A program made the translations under genes and the position numbers. A stretch of DNA of 64,000 bases from Scleropages formosus (taxonomy: Eukaryota > Chordata > Actinopteri > Osteoglossiformes > Osteoglossidae), in the NCBI RefSeq assembly GCF_900964775.1, contig NC_041815.1, forward strand, positions 13,233,443-13,297,442, given 5' to 3'. Within the stretch, counting starts at the first letter, position 1. Each line of letters starts with the position of its first letter. Shown here one piece after another: positions 23,265 through 33,912 of the stretch. Below the pieces are notes generated by a model. It was not told the origin of the DNA, made no database searches, and saw nothing but the letters and a program-made list of their open reading frames with translations.

Positions 23265-23650
23265 TGTCTTCTGGTTGTATTAGGAACACTGTAAAAAATT
23301 GCAAAGGAGTTTGTGATTTAATTTTTTTCTTTTCTGATTTAATTAGCATTCATTAGTGTTCCCTATCTCAGATTCTCCCATTTTTTAATATGTTTACATC
23401 ATATGCAACTGTTTTCAAAGTACTGATACAAAAAACTAAAATAAGCTGCACAATAGATTTTTTTTAAAAAAAAAAAAAAAAACAGCTAGCTTTCATTAAA
23501 TCTGTGAAAGATTATTGGGTGTTCTTCTTGGACTCTCTTTACTTTATTAAATTCATCTTCTGATTAAGTTTTATAAAATGTAGAGTAAGTACTGCAAAGT
23601 ACTTTCGGCTGTCTGCATTTTGCCACAAACCTGAAATTTCTATAAATACA

Positions 23651-23850
23651 CACACACACACACATTTTCAGAACCGCTCGCCCCATACGGGGTCACGGGG
23701 AACCGGAGCCTACCCGGTAACACAGGGCGTAAGGGGACACACCCAGGACAGGACACCAGTCCGACCGCAAGGCACCCCAAGCGGGACCCGAACCCCAAAC
23801 CCACCGGAGAGCAGGACTATGGTCCAACCCACTGCGCCACCGCACTCCCT
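23651..23850 (-). mobile_element. tRNA-SINE in the C1 intron
   Basis: Reverse-oriented, with tail CA repeat, a body with a short internal loss, a B box (GGTTCGGGTCC, one change) and a head. It is absent from the C2 intron (about 51,770-51,820), which has AT-rich filler instead. The target repeat is not clear. Confidence 0.85.
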
Positions 23851-23986
23851 ACTACTTACATATATTTAACACTTATCATCAAAAGCATTGTGTCACGGTT
23901 TATTAGCCTTTATGTGACAAACATATAAAATTTACTGACAGCATATTTAAGCTGCCAAGCTAGGTCATCTTCAGTTTTCATGTATT

Positions 23987-24052
23987 TCATGTATTAGTTT
24001 CATGTATTCTATGACTGAATATGAAGGTGGTCACTGCTGGTATTTTATCCAT
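23987..24052 (-). pseudogene. Relic of another OR start region, in the C1 intron
   Basis: The minus strand reads ATG then MDKIPAVTTFIFSH before losing similarity and stopping after 21 residues. It aligns with MENISAVTSFILIEY and the other array N-termini, including the PAVTTFI/SAVTSFI core, and is preceded by a CCAGAGAAT leader like those of the live genes. The rest of the receptor is gone. A sister relic is at 51,948-52,013. It suggests that a further OR once lay between C and its present promoter. Confidence 0.6.
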
Positions 24053-24267
24053 ATTCTCTGGTTCAGTGTGAAAACAAAGTTAAAGCACACATAATTTATT
24101 TTCCCTGCTTTAAAAAGAATTGTTAACTTTTATATCAAATACAGAAATCTCAGTAAATTTTAGTACTGTTTGTGATGAAAAGCTGCTCTCTTCTCTGAAG
24201 CAAGTTTTCTTTAATAGTTTGCATTTTGTTTAAGTTTAAGAAAATTATTTTGGTTGTTTGCACTTTT

Positions 24268-24531
24268 TTAGAAACTGAACCTTTCTCTGTATAACATTTG
24301 ATGACAGGTCTGCCCATTAAAATGCAGTTGAGGCCATCCTAAAATTATGTGCAAAACATGTTGTAGCATGTAGACTAAGTCATTGTTGAGGCTGTACAGA
24401 AGGGCTAAGGAAAAATGGAGACAGAGGTGAGAAAAGTATATGAGGAGGTAGGAATGGAGAAGTGCATAACAGACTGTCCTCAGATAGATCCGTACATACT
24501 TGGTGTAATTATATTCAGTGTAGATGTTCAA
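24268..24531 (-). other. Intronic open frame, 87 codons, identical in both C introns
   Basis: A minus-strand frame with a hydrophobic middle, translated identically at 52,229-52,492, while the surrounding intron shows scattered differences. Intron B has homologous DNA but no equivalent full frame. I do not recognise it. Intronic sequence with a chance frame is the simplest view. Confidence 0.3.
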
Positions 24532-24815
24532 AGCTCATCGTATTATATACATGGTAGCCTTGTAAGAGGTAAGGGATGGTGCAGGTTATGATGCCTCCCA
24601 TCCAAGAAGGTCAAAGATGGATTTTATAACAAAAGATATTAATTAATGAAGAGATTCAGTGAAAGTTTGTGACTTTAAACAGTAATCAAAATCATATTAG
24701 GTTTGTTTTTTTATGATTCTGTTTCCTGAAAAATCAACTTTTTTCATTGAAATTGAAAAATTGAATGCAATAAAGAATTAGGAATATGAGTCTTATGAAG
24801 GCAAATATTACATAC

Positions 24816-24962
24816 CTAGCTTTCGCCTTTCTGAAGTTCAACAAGTTTCTGGCTGTAGTTGTGGGACTTGCAGAAACTTGTCTTTAAGACTGAGAAGGTG
24901 TGAAGTTCAAAGCTTTATGATAAGGCTCTTGTCACATGATCTTAAGTAGACTGATGATGTCA
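24816..24962 (-). promoter_or_regulatory. Promoter and non-coding exon 1 of OR C1
   Basis: Minus-strand order: TGACATCA (24,955-24,962), 13 bases, GATCATGTGA (24,932-24,941), 12 bases, CATAAAG (24,913-24,919), then a predicted exon of about 70 nt ending at the donor CTAG|GTATGT (intron starts at 24,815). The same arrangement is found upstream of C2, B2, A1, A2, D1 and D2. Confidence 0.72.
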
Positions 24963-25256
24963 TTGTGGAATGTTATTATTGTAGTCACTTCAAATCTGAT
25001 ACTGAGGATGGTGATCATGGTACAGGCAGTCCCCGAAATACAAACGAGTTCCGTGCCCTCAGTCTGTCTTTAATTTGGATTTTGACGGAAGTCGGAACAG
25101 TTAAGTACGGTGGGTATCTAACATCAGTTTGTCAAATGTTTGTCTTAGTACATAGTATATCATGTAACTTGCTATGCATAAAAAGCATTAAAGAAACATT
25201 TCGGATACACTAAAACATATTCAATATAACAATACAGTAGTAATAATAATAATAAT

Positions 25257-25640
25257 GCCATGATGAAAAGAGGACACGGAGGAGGCTGGACCGAAGTGCA
25301 GGGTTGTTTATTCAGAATCAAAGGACGAGACACATTCTTGTTGTCGGGGACGGGCTGATGGTTGGTCGGTTGATCGGTGAACTAACAGAGGCAAGGATCT
25401 GAAATCGGGGTCAAGAGACAAGGCGAGAGGTCATTATCAAAGACATGCGGAACAGGACTGGGGAACCATGAGGGACAGGACTTGGAAAAGCAAAGAGGGG
25501 GAGGTTTGAGAATGTGCCGGGGGGGGATTGTCTGGAGTGAGATTCCGCAACTGGGAAGAAGTGTCTTTTGTAGCCAAGTGCTGAGAGAGAGAGAGGGGAA
25601 CACTGTGTTTGTGTATGCGCCAAACATTAAAGAAATTTTC
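25257..25640. mobile_element. LTR-like segment inside the Tigger relic
   Basis: GC-richer block with the motif GGACC(C/G)AAGTGC followed by TTGTTTATTCAGAAT, which is shared in style with the solo LTRs at 12,149 and 59,153. It is also present at 53,505-53,890 and partly at 38,890-39,110. I could not define exact ends or a target repeat. Confidence 0.45.
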
Positions 25641-25676
25641 ATGTTTGCTTTTCCAATGTTTGTTGGCGTTTCACCG

Positions 25677-25772
25677 TCACCTTATTATTTCCACTTTAGT
25701 TTCAGTCATGATCATTTTCCTTTTCTTGGATGGATCACCATCACCTGCATCACATTTATGCTTTGGTGTCAT
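25677..25772 (-). pseudogene. Pogo/Tigger transposase N-terminal remnant
   Basis: The minus-strand frame begins MTPKHKCDAGDGDPSKKRK and continues to TETKVEIIR before a stop. It resembles the MxxKRK..KKRK...VEII opening of Tigger transposases, just before their CENP-B-like helix-turn-helix. Only about 31 codons remain. Confidence 0.65.
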
Positions 25773-25824
25773 GGTTAGGAGGGTAAAACCAAAATAATTC
25801 AAGCCAAATGCAATAACACACAAG

Positions 25825-26047
25825 GGGGGTTTGGCAGCGCAGTGGTGCAGTGGGTATTGGGTTGAACCAGCTCCTGCTCTCCAGTGGGTCTGGGGTTCAC
25901 ACCCTGCTTGGAGTGACTTGCGGCGTACTGGCATCCTGTCCTGCGTGTGTCCTCTCCACCTTCAGCCTTTCGCCCTGTGTTGCCAGGTTAGTCTCTGGCT
26001 CCCCGCAACCCTGTATGGGACAAGCGGTTTCAGATGATGTGTGTGTG
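25825..26047 (+). mobile_element. tRNA-SINE inside the Tigger relic
   Basis: Plus-oriented, with a diverged head (a GGCAGCGCAGTGGTGCAGTGGG double A-box-like start) and B box GGTTCACACCC. The target repeat CAATAACACACAAG/CAACAACACACAAG is at 25,811-25,824 and 26,048-26,061. The unit 2 copy at about 54,060 is empty at this site. Confidence 0.88.
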
Positions 26048-26357
26048 CAACAACACACAAGACACTGTTAACACGGTAAGAAGTAAGTCTGTCCTACCTC
26101 GGGGTCATGTTCCCTGCCAACAAACCACTGTAGAAATGTAACGTTTTAATGCACGTTGCAAAGTAGCACATGTTTCTTACTACGAACCATTGTACATACA
26201 ATAACTCTAATTTTTTATATAATTGGCATAATTATGAATTTTTCATTAGATTTTTACTTAAGGGTGACAAAACAATCAACTTCTGGTCAGTAAGGGAGGG
26301 TTTCGTAAGTACAAGTTGTACGTAAGTCGGACGTGCATAACTCTAGGACTGCCTGTA

Positions 26358-26794
26358 TTTCTTTCATTTAATGAAAGATATTTTTTAAAGATGACTGGTG
26401 ATTAAAGTGATTTCATCTAGAATAGGGTATGAAATATCTGTGTGCAGCAGGAGATACACCAACACACTGTTTTCCTAATATCAAGAAGATATTTCTGATA
26501 GACTTATATGTCTGACTTCAGTAGATGACATTTTTATAGTGTAGTATGTGGGGAAATATGTGAATGGGGGAATTCTACTTCACCACATGGCAGCTAAAAT
26601 CCTTTCTTGTATTATTCAAGAAAAAGAATCAACAGAAAAAAAAAAAACTAAAAAAACAAATTTTTTTTTCTACATCTCTCTTTTTTTTTTTTTAATTATA
26701 CAGTACATATTGCATTTCCAATAAGCAATTTATCATCTTGCTGTATAGTCAAGGTTTCAGTGCTTTTATCCGTAAAACACTTCATAGCTGGAGG
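26358..26794. other. C-D intergenic DNA
   Basis: Non-coding, matching 54,640-55,059. It contains poly(A) and poly(T) runs at 26,636-26,695. No gene or conserved site was recognised. Confidence 0.6.
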
Positions 26795-26800
26795 TGTCGG

Positions 26801-26803
<3 letters not shown>

Positions 26804-26834
<31 letters not shown>

Positions 26835-27038
26835 CTGCCTGTCCCAAGCGTGGTTGCGGCAAACCGGAGCATAGCCGGTATCCCAGGGTGCAAGGCTGAA
26901 GGAGGAGGGGAAACACACCAGACAGGATGCCAGTCCACTGCAAGGCCCCCCAAGCAGGAATCGAACCCCAGACCCACCATAGAGCAGGACTGTGGTTCAA
27001 CCCACTGCGCCACTGCGCCACCGCACCCCCCTCCCAAA
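26804..27038 (-). mobile_element. tRNA-SINE shared by both units
   Basis: Reverse-oriented, diverged copy (tail end AACTGCCTGTCCCAAGCGTGG). The target repeat TGTCGGATA/TGTCAGATA is at 26,795-26,803 and 27,039-27,047. The same insertion is at 55,069-55,278, so it predates the unit duplication. Confidence 0.88.
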
Positions 27039-27047
27039 TGTCAGATA

Positions 27048-27500
27048 GTAGCTGTGAATTTAGGTAAATGGTTAAGACATTATGCACTGGCTCAGAGTCT
27101 CCTGGAGGGCTTGCATGTGCTGTCGAGCAATGCTGCAGAACTACCCTGAGGGGGCACTTCTGCAGAAAACAGAAGCAGAGGTGGAATGCTTATGAATTTA
27201 CATAAAACAGTGCATGTGGTAGCATTAAGGTTATTGGTCATTTACAACGGGGCCCTGCATTATGAACATTTACAAATTTTTGAGGATAACGACATTCTCA
27301 CTTTATTGATTTATTTTTAATTGTGGTTGTCGAGTCATTGTGCTCGGTGCTTCCAGAATAGGCTTGGGATCACTCTGACGCTGATAAGGACAAGCGGTTC
27401 TTGAAAATGGATAGAAAGATGGATTTGCTTACTTACTTCATCTCACTTATCAGATGCTTTTCTCCAAAGCGACACGCTTATTGTATACCCGTTTTGATCT
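27048..27500. other. Unit 1-specific DNA with an L2-type tail scrap
   Basis: No gene is seen. 27,345-27,415 ends GACAAGCGGTTCTTGAAAATGG, the same tail as the abundant SINE but outside any SINE body, as expected of an L2-type LINE tail. 27,430-27,475 resembles another SINE tail (GATGCTTTTCTCCAAAGCGA). Confidence 0.55.
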
Positions 27501-30500
27501 TCTAAGTATTGGAACTATATTCAATCACCTCAGGCTTGACTGTAAACAAATACCAGCAGAGATTGCCACACTGCTGGGATTAACTTTGGCTACTATTCCA
27601 TCAGGAAGGCGCCGGTGGCGGTGAAGGGAATGAAAGCAGAAGCGAGGGAAGAGAGAGGGGCTACAAGCAAAGCTAAAGGCTAAACCATACAAAATACCGC
27701 TCCCAACCATATTTGTCATAAATGTTCGATCCCTTTGTAACAAGATGGACAAACTACAACTTAGGATAACAATGCAGAGAGGTACAAAGAACTATTGTAT
27801 CCTGATCTTGACAGAGACATGGTTAAACCACAACATTCCCGAATCTGCAGTGGAGTTAACAGGCTGAACGTTATTCCTCGCCAGGAAGACATCTGCTGCC
27901 GGCAAGAAAACAGGTGGCGGACTTTGTATATACGTGAACAATGCTTGGTGCACGAATGCAATTGCCACGGATAGACTCTGAACTCCTGTTTTAGAATACA
28001 CTTTAGTGGAGTGCAGGCCTTTCCATCTTCCTAGGGAATCCTCTGTGGTTTTTTTAATTGCAGTCTACACACCACCACATGCTAATGCTAAGATAGCACT
28101 TCAGTTAGTACACTCAGCTATTAGCAAACAACAGAACTCACATCCGGAAGGAGTCTTTAGTGTAGCAGGGGATTTTAATCAACAAACCTCAGGTCAGTTT
28201 TTCCAGAATTCCACCAGAACATTAAATGCTCAACCAGGGGTAAGAACACACTGGACCATGTTTACACAAATGTTGATAATACATATAAGGCCTGCCCTGT
28301 CCCCATCTAGGACAGTCTGACCATCTTTCCTTGTAAACGTTGCCTGCTTACGAGCCACTCATTAACAGGATTAAACTAACAAGCAAAATTGTTGAAGTAT
28401 GGCCTGAGGGCGCAATGTTACAGCTACAGGACTGTTTTGAGCGCACAGAGGGCAGTGCATTTGGCAAAAACAACACTCTGGAGCAATACACCTCATCTGT
28501 TCTGTCTACATTAATTACTGCATAGAGAATGCCACCACACTTAAAAAAAAAACCGTTTGTTCCCTAACCAGAAACCCTGGATGACTAAAGAGACCAGGAG
28601 TTTGCTAAAACAAAGAGATGCTGCTTACAGGGCAGGTGACCCCCAGCCTATAGTTTAACCAGGGCTAATCTAAGGGGAGGCATTAATGCAGCAAAACTCA
28701 ACCTTAAACTCAGGATTGAGGGCAGTTTTAATAACTACAACCCCCAACTTATGAGGCAAGGCATACAAGCTCTCACAGACTACAAAAGGAATGATAATTT
28801 GCCTATAGATAGTCATTTATCCATAATAGAGGAACTTAACTCGCACTTTGCCTGCTTTGACAAAGACAGCAATAGTAGGGAAACAGTTAGGCCTGCACTG
28901 CCACCTGATCAACATCAACTGCTGACACTGGACACTAACAAGGTCAGAAGGGTTCTGTGCAGTGTCAATGTGAGGAGAGTGGCTGGTCCTGATGGTGTCC
29001 CATGCTGTGTTTGTCACATGTTTGCCGACCAGCTGATAGAAGTCTTCACCAGCATTTTTAACCTCTCCTTGACCAGCGTTGTTCTCCCCACCTGCCTCAA
29101 AGCTACAACGTTTGTGCCCACTCCCAAACAGCAAAATGTGAGTTTCCTTAATGACTTTCACCCAATTGCATTTATTCAAGTGCTTTGAGAAGCTGATTCT
29201 GGCACATATTAAAAACATCATCCCTGCCACTCTGGATCAGTGTCAGTTTGCCTATTGGGCAAACAGATCAACAGAGGATGCAGTCAGCCTCATCCTCCAC
29301 ACTGCCTTGGAGCACCCGGATGGTCCGAACACATATTTCAGAATGTTCTTTTTTGATTTCAGTTCGGCCTTTAACACAGTCATCCCCAACGTACTGGTGT
29401 CACATCTCCAGAACCGAGACCTAAGTACAGACGTCTGGTGCACTCTGGACTTCCTGGCCAACCGTCCCCACAACGTTAGGTTAAGGAAGCACACATTCTC
29501 CACTCTCACCCTGAACACTGGTGTTCCACGGGGATGTGTGTTGAGTCCTCTGCTGTATGCACTCTTCACCCATGAGTGTCTACCTGCGCATGCAACAAAC
29601 ACCATTGCAGATGACACGACAGTCATTGGTGTGATTACAAACAATGATGAGCCTGAATACAGGGACGAGGTACGAAACCTGACAGTCTGGTGCTCCACCA
29701 ACCATCTCAATCTTAACACCAGGAAGGCAAAGGAGATTGTGGTGGACTTTAGGAAGAAAAGGAGAACTGACCTCAGTCTTGTGCTCATAAATGACGAGGC
29801 TGTGGAGAAAGCCCCCAGTTTCAAATTCCTGGGCGTGAACATTACAGAAGACCTCTCTTGGGCCACACACACCTCTACTGTCATTGGAAAGGCACAGACA
29901 CATCTCTATTTCTTGAGAAGACTGAGGAGAGAGAGTGAGACTGGCCCGGGACCTTGTGAATTTCTACCAATGTACAGATGTACTGCATTACAGCATGGTA
30001 TGCCAGTTGCACAGGAGAACAACAGAGGGCTCTGCAATGGGTCATCAGGAGAGCTCAGAACATCATTGGCACACAGCTACCAGCAGTCAAGGACATTTAT
30101 CTGTCCAGATGTCAGAGGAGTCTCCAAAGTTATCAGGGACTCCAGTCACCCTGCACACCACCTTTTCAAACTGCTCTCCTCTGCAAGGCGATACAGGACA
30201 ATTCACTCACACACAACAAGAATGTAAAACAGCTTCTTCCCCAGAGCTGTGACACAGCTGAACACTGCTTATTTTTTATTGTATTATATGGTGTTATCTA
30301 TTTATTTACTGTGTTATGTTTCAACTGGGGGGTGCGGTGGCGCAGTGGGTTGGACTGGGTCTTGCTCTCCAGTGGGTCTGGGGTTTGAGTCCTGCTTGGG
30401 GTGCCTTGCGGCGGGCTGGCGTCCCGTCCTGGGTGTGTCCCCTCCCCCTCCGGCCTTGCGCCCTGTGTTGCCGGGTAGGCTCCGGTTCCCAGCGACCCTG

Positions 30501-30650
30501 TATGGGACAAGCAGTTCAAAAAATGTGTGTGTTTCAACTGTTTAATTTTTATTTTTATATTTAAGTGTATTGTTTTATATTGTTGTCTAAAGAACTCAGG
30601 GAGTACCACTATAATTCTGTTGTATTGCACAGCAGTACAATGACAATTAA
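27501..30650 (+). mobile_element. L2/Rex1-like non-LTR retrotransposon (LINE), decayed
   Basis: A single long coding region in several frames. The endonuclease part (about 27,700-28,310) shows VRSLCNKMDKLQ, ETWL and VAGDFN. The reverse transcriptase part (about 28,900-30,230) shows a FDFSSAFNTV box, GCVLSPLLYALF and ADDTT (the catalytic xADD, with I in place of the usual F before it), followed by FKFLGVNITEDLSW. Frames change between 28,320 and 28,340, near 29,150-29,190 and near 29,930-29,980, and stops occur at about 27,866 and 27,979. It ends ACAGCAGTACAATGACAATTAA, a typical tail. I place it in the CR1/L2/Rex1 group of the Jockey superfamily by motif memory; the exact clade is uncertain. 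It lies in DNA missing from unit 2. Confidence 0.87.
30327..30530 (+). mobile_element. tRNA-SINE nested in the LINE 3' end
   Basis: Full-length plus-strand SINE splitting the LINE 3' region. The target repeat GTTTCAACT is at 30,318-30,326 and 30,531-30,539, and removing the SINE restores TGTTATGTTTCAACTGTTTA. It is younger than the LINE. Confidence 0.92.
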
Positions 30651-30765
30651 GTATTCAGTTCAATTCTATGTAGTGCTACCAGCCCGCACCTTATTCTGCA
30701 AGGTGGCTTACACTACTGTATGCATTACTTACAACGTGTCTCTCCTCCAGAAGTCAATGGAATAC

Positions 30766-30960
30766 ACTCTCTCTGTCTCTTACACAACATGGGTGAACCT
30801 GAACAGCATGTCTTTGGACTGTGGGATGAAACCCACCCTATGGGGAGAACATGCAAACTCCACACAGACAGACTGAGTGGGGATCAAACCCATGTCCACT
30901 CACAACCACCCAGGCACTGCGAAACAACAACGCTACTTGCTGTGGCACCATGCTGCCCAT
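30766..30960 (-). mobile_element. V-SINE, reversed
   Basis: Reverse complement of the V-SINE core (GACTGTGGGATGAAACCC, GGGGAGAACATGCAAACTCC, ACACAGACAGACTGAG) with a B-box-like GGTTTGATCCC when read on the minus strand. Full 5' structure, decayed 3' end. Confidence 0.8.
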
Positions 30961-31457
30961 TTGCTAAATTAATGTTAGCGGGGTTTTCGCAAGCAGACAT
31001 TATTTGTCAGTAAAGAGCAGCAAAACAGAACAGGAAAGTGAGACTAGAATAATTGACCTGGTTTCAAGTGTTTGCAGCTTGTGTCTAAAGCTTGTGAGTC
31101 CTGATTAATAACAAGATGACAAATGGTGTACATATTTATTGTCAATAATTGCCACTAAATATTAGTTTGGGAAGAGATTTTAACTTTTTTTTTTTCTGCT
31201 ATGATGAATTGCTTTATATTTTAAGGTAACTTGAAGTAAAAAAAAACATTAAAATGTCTTGTAGCCTATCTTTATTTATTACAGATTTATCCAGCACTGA
31301 AATTGAAACTACCCAGCAAATTCATGTATATTATTAATTTTTTTTACTCTCTAAATTATAAAGCAAACTGAGAGTGAAAAGGTTCTAATGAACATTGCTC
31401 ATGCTGTCAACTGGTCCTATAGTCATCATCAGTCTTTTGTATCCTCAGGCAAAAATA

Positions 31458-31672
31458 CACAAACATACTGTCTGAAACGACTTGTCCCAAGCAGGGTTGA
31501 AGCAGACTGGAGCCTAACCCAGCAACACAAGGCACAAGGCTGGAGGGAGAGGGGACACACCCAGGACAGGATGCCAGTCTATCACAAGGCACCCCAAGCA
31601 GGACTTGAACCTCAGACCCACAAGAGAGCAGGCACAGGCCAAACCCACTGCATCACCACACCACTGTGCTCT
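31458..31672 (-). mobile_element. tRNA-SINE, reversed, old
   Basis: The tail region CTGTCTGAAACGACTTGTCCC through to the head is present with many substitutions and almost no CA tail. The target repeat is approximate: CCTCAGGCAAAAATA at 31,443-31,457 and CCTTCAGGCACAAATA at 31,673-31,688. Confidence 0.82.
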
Positions 31673-31714
31673 CCTTCAGGCACAAATAATAATACTTAAT
31701 TAATCCTCAAGGGA

Positions 31715-31830
31715 CAATTCGCCCAGGCTGCCAGCAATGGCACCATATGCAAGCTTTTTGACTGTGGGAGGCAACTAGAGCACCTGGAGGAAAGCAAGAA
31801 CTGATCAGGCACTGAACTCACATTCTCTCA
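31715..31830 (-). mobile_element. V-SINE fragment, reversed
   Basis: The words TTTTTGACTGTGGGAGGCAAC and CACCTGGAGGAAAGC match the V-SINE core in reverse. Short and decayed. The DNA at 31,831-31,983 holds nothing recognisable. Confidence 0.55.
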
Positions 31831-32021
31831 CACTTTGTAGGCATTATGTGACATCATCCACTGTGTCCCCTCAAATAAGACATATAGTCACTATTTAAGG
31901 TCAAACCTTGTTCTCTCCCACCCACTACCCTCCATCCAGCTGACTCTTCTTTACTCCAGTTACATTGTCCTGTGCCACCTGATTCAAGGAGGAATATAAC
32001 CCTGTCTTATGTGTACAAACC

Positions 32022-32037
32022 AGAACACACACACACA

Positions 32038-32073
<36 letters not shown>

Positions 32074-32182
32074 CACAGCCACGCACACACACACACGCAC
32101 ACTGGGTTCTCGATTAATCAACACAGCTGACCTTGAAGTCTGTTCATAATTTGATTTTTTGCAATGTGATACAAGGAGGAAC

Positions 32183-32237
<55 letters not shown>

Positions 32238-32353
32238 TCTGAACCGCTTGTCCCATTCGGGGTCACGGGGGAGCCAGAGCCTAACCTGGCAACACAGGAC
32301 GTAAGGCTGGAGGGGGAGGGGACACACCCAGGAAAGAACGCCAGTCTGTCGCA

Positions 32354-32410
<57 letters not shown>
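32022..32410 (-). repeat. CA microsatellites with a truncated SINE between them
   Basis: Three CA tracts (about 32,022-32,101, 32,187-32,235 and 32,351-32,410) surround a SINE lacking its head (about 32,236-32,355). The sister is at 55,286-55,663. This CA-rich spot is the edge of the 5-kb difference between the units. Many apparent open frames here are repeat translations. Confidence 0.8.
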
Positions 32411-32413
<3 letters not shown>

Positions 32414-33912
32414 TATATATGGAACATGGCTGACAGCTGGGCATGTCTGGGATTTGGCCTAGTACTTCCCTGCAAAATATCATTTTTTTCAACAATCTAA
32501 ATTTATTTGCACTAGGGGTTTGTAATGTGAGATGGCCTTCAGAGGACCCATTGAGTACTGGACAATTTTAAAAATAACTCAAAGAAAAAAATGTTAACAA
32601 TAAAAACACTACTATTATAACATCACCCCATAGAGCTATTGAAGATAGGGTTTTGGAAAAGCTGCTCTTTATTAAAGAAATACATGTCTTTCAATAGCAG
32701 CATTAACAAAATTACAACAGACACTATGTGATAGTCTGGTAAATACCAAAGAGATGCCCTAGGTCACTCTGATGCCCCCTACTCCACACAATGGTTGGTG
32801 GGTCAGGTGTTGGACCCCCCAGAATTCTCCAGTGACAAAGAGATCATCAATAACGTGACAACCAATCAGAACAGAACACAGGACTATGTACCAGAACAGA
32901 TATTAACACCAGCTATTTACATTTGTTTACACCAGCCCTCCTCAGCAGCATTACACTATGCTATTACTATCTATGACATACTTTTAAGTGAAGTTAATCA
33001 TATTTCGGTAATATAAATTAAACACAATGTTTCCTTAAATCGTTTTGTGGTTTTTTTCAAGGAGCGAGTCCTTAGCGTTCTTTATATTCTTAAAGGGCTA
33101 TGCGGCCAGGAAAAGGTTCAGAACCCCTGATTTAGAGAGGACTACAGTGGTTGTCAGTTTTTTAGATCAGATAGTATGGTGCTACCAATAAAGAAAATAA
33201 AAATCACATATGGTAGTATTACATGTATTATTTTTTCAATGTTGCACTCATGCTTTCTTATGCATAATTCATTTTAGGTATGTGTAACTTCATTTTGGAT
33301 TGACTTGATTTTTCTTTATGTTATATTTGGTTGGGATGATACCACTGGTATCTCACAGCTCCTAAGCTGTGGGGTTGGGCCTGGCTGAGAATATGGCTCA
33401 GTATATGCTGAGACTGCCTGATATTGCAGGTGTTTGCATAGGTTTCCTCCAGGCTTTCTTTCAGAAATCAAAAACAAGTATCAGGTTAAATTATGACTCC
33501 ATATGTTAGCTTTTGCTGTGTATGTGTCGTGAATGAGTACATGATTTTTTCTTGCATTGAAATGGTATTCCATCCAGGGTGTACCTTGCAACATATCCTA
33601 TGCTTTTGGAATAGACTATCAGTACCCTGCACTGGACTAGCAATACTGGCAATTGCCTGACTCCAGACCTGCTTTTTTACAACTCTGCTTCCGATATGCT
33701 TCTTTAAGAATTATATCTTAAAAGGAATACTTTTTCTGAGGTTTATTTCTCTGTATCGATTTAACCAGTGTTGTTTGGAGTTAGCCATATAATGCCTCTA
33801 TTTATAGAAATAAGTTTTTTGTTGAATCAGTTTTATATACAATTTACAGAATCAAGATCAAATCGTGATCAAACATAATATCTGATGGTTGAATTGAGAC
33901 AGAAATTTTTAT
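32411..33912. other. 3' flank of OR D1
   Basis: Non-coding. Nearly identical to 55,664-57,166. It contains the hAT-like element at 32,933 and a decayed SINE of L2-tail type at about 33,380-33,665 (TATTCCATCCAGGGTGTACC). The 73-codon frame at 32,795-33,016 is copied in unit 2 but overlaps the hAT-like repeat, so it is not called a gene. Confidence 0.65.
32933..33129. mobile_element. hAT-like MITE in the D1 flank
   Basis: 197 bp from CAGCCCTCCTCAGCAGC to GGTTCAGAACCCCTG. Read in reverse, the right end is CAGGGGTTCTGAACC, the usual hAT style. The flanking 8-mers GTTTACAC and ATTTAGAG agree at only 5 of 8 positions. The sister at 56,187-56,383 has a better left end (CAGCGCTTCTCAGCAGC). Confidence 0.45.

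Larger units (their letters stand above)
25023..26355 (-). mobile_element. Tigger/pogo-like DNA transposon relic, copy 1
   Basis: The ends are inverted: CAGGCAGTCCCCGAAATAC on the left and, read in reverse, CAGGCAGTCCTAGAGTTATG on the right. Each is flanked by TA (25,021-25,022 and 26,356-26,357), the target of Tc1/mariner-type elements. Inside, on the minus strand, is a piece resembling the start of a pogo-type transposase. The element also hosts an LTR-like segment and a SINE. It has been non-functional for long. A copy without the right end lies at 52,992 to about 54,640, and a right-end copy at 38,890-39,726. Confidence 0.78.

Noticed and set aside
30327-30420. Possible tRNA genes from the A and B box matches in the SINE heads
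   Set aside because: Boxes are present, but the acceptor and anticodon arms do not pair, and each is joined to a SINE body with target repeats.
32795-33016. 73-codon frame, duplicated at 56,049-56,270
   Set aside because: Near-identity simply follows the recent unit duplication, and part of it lies in an hAT-like repeat.
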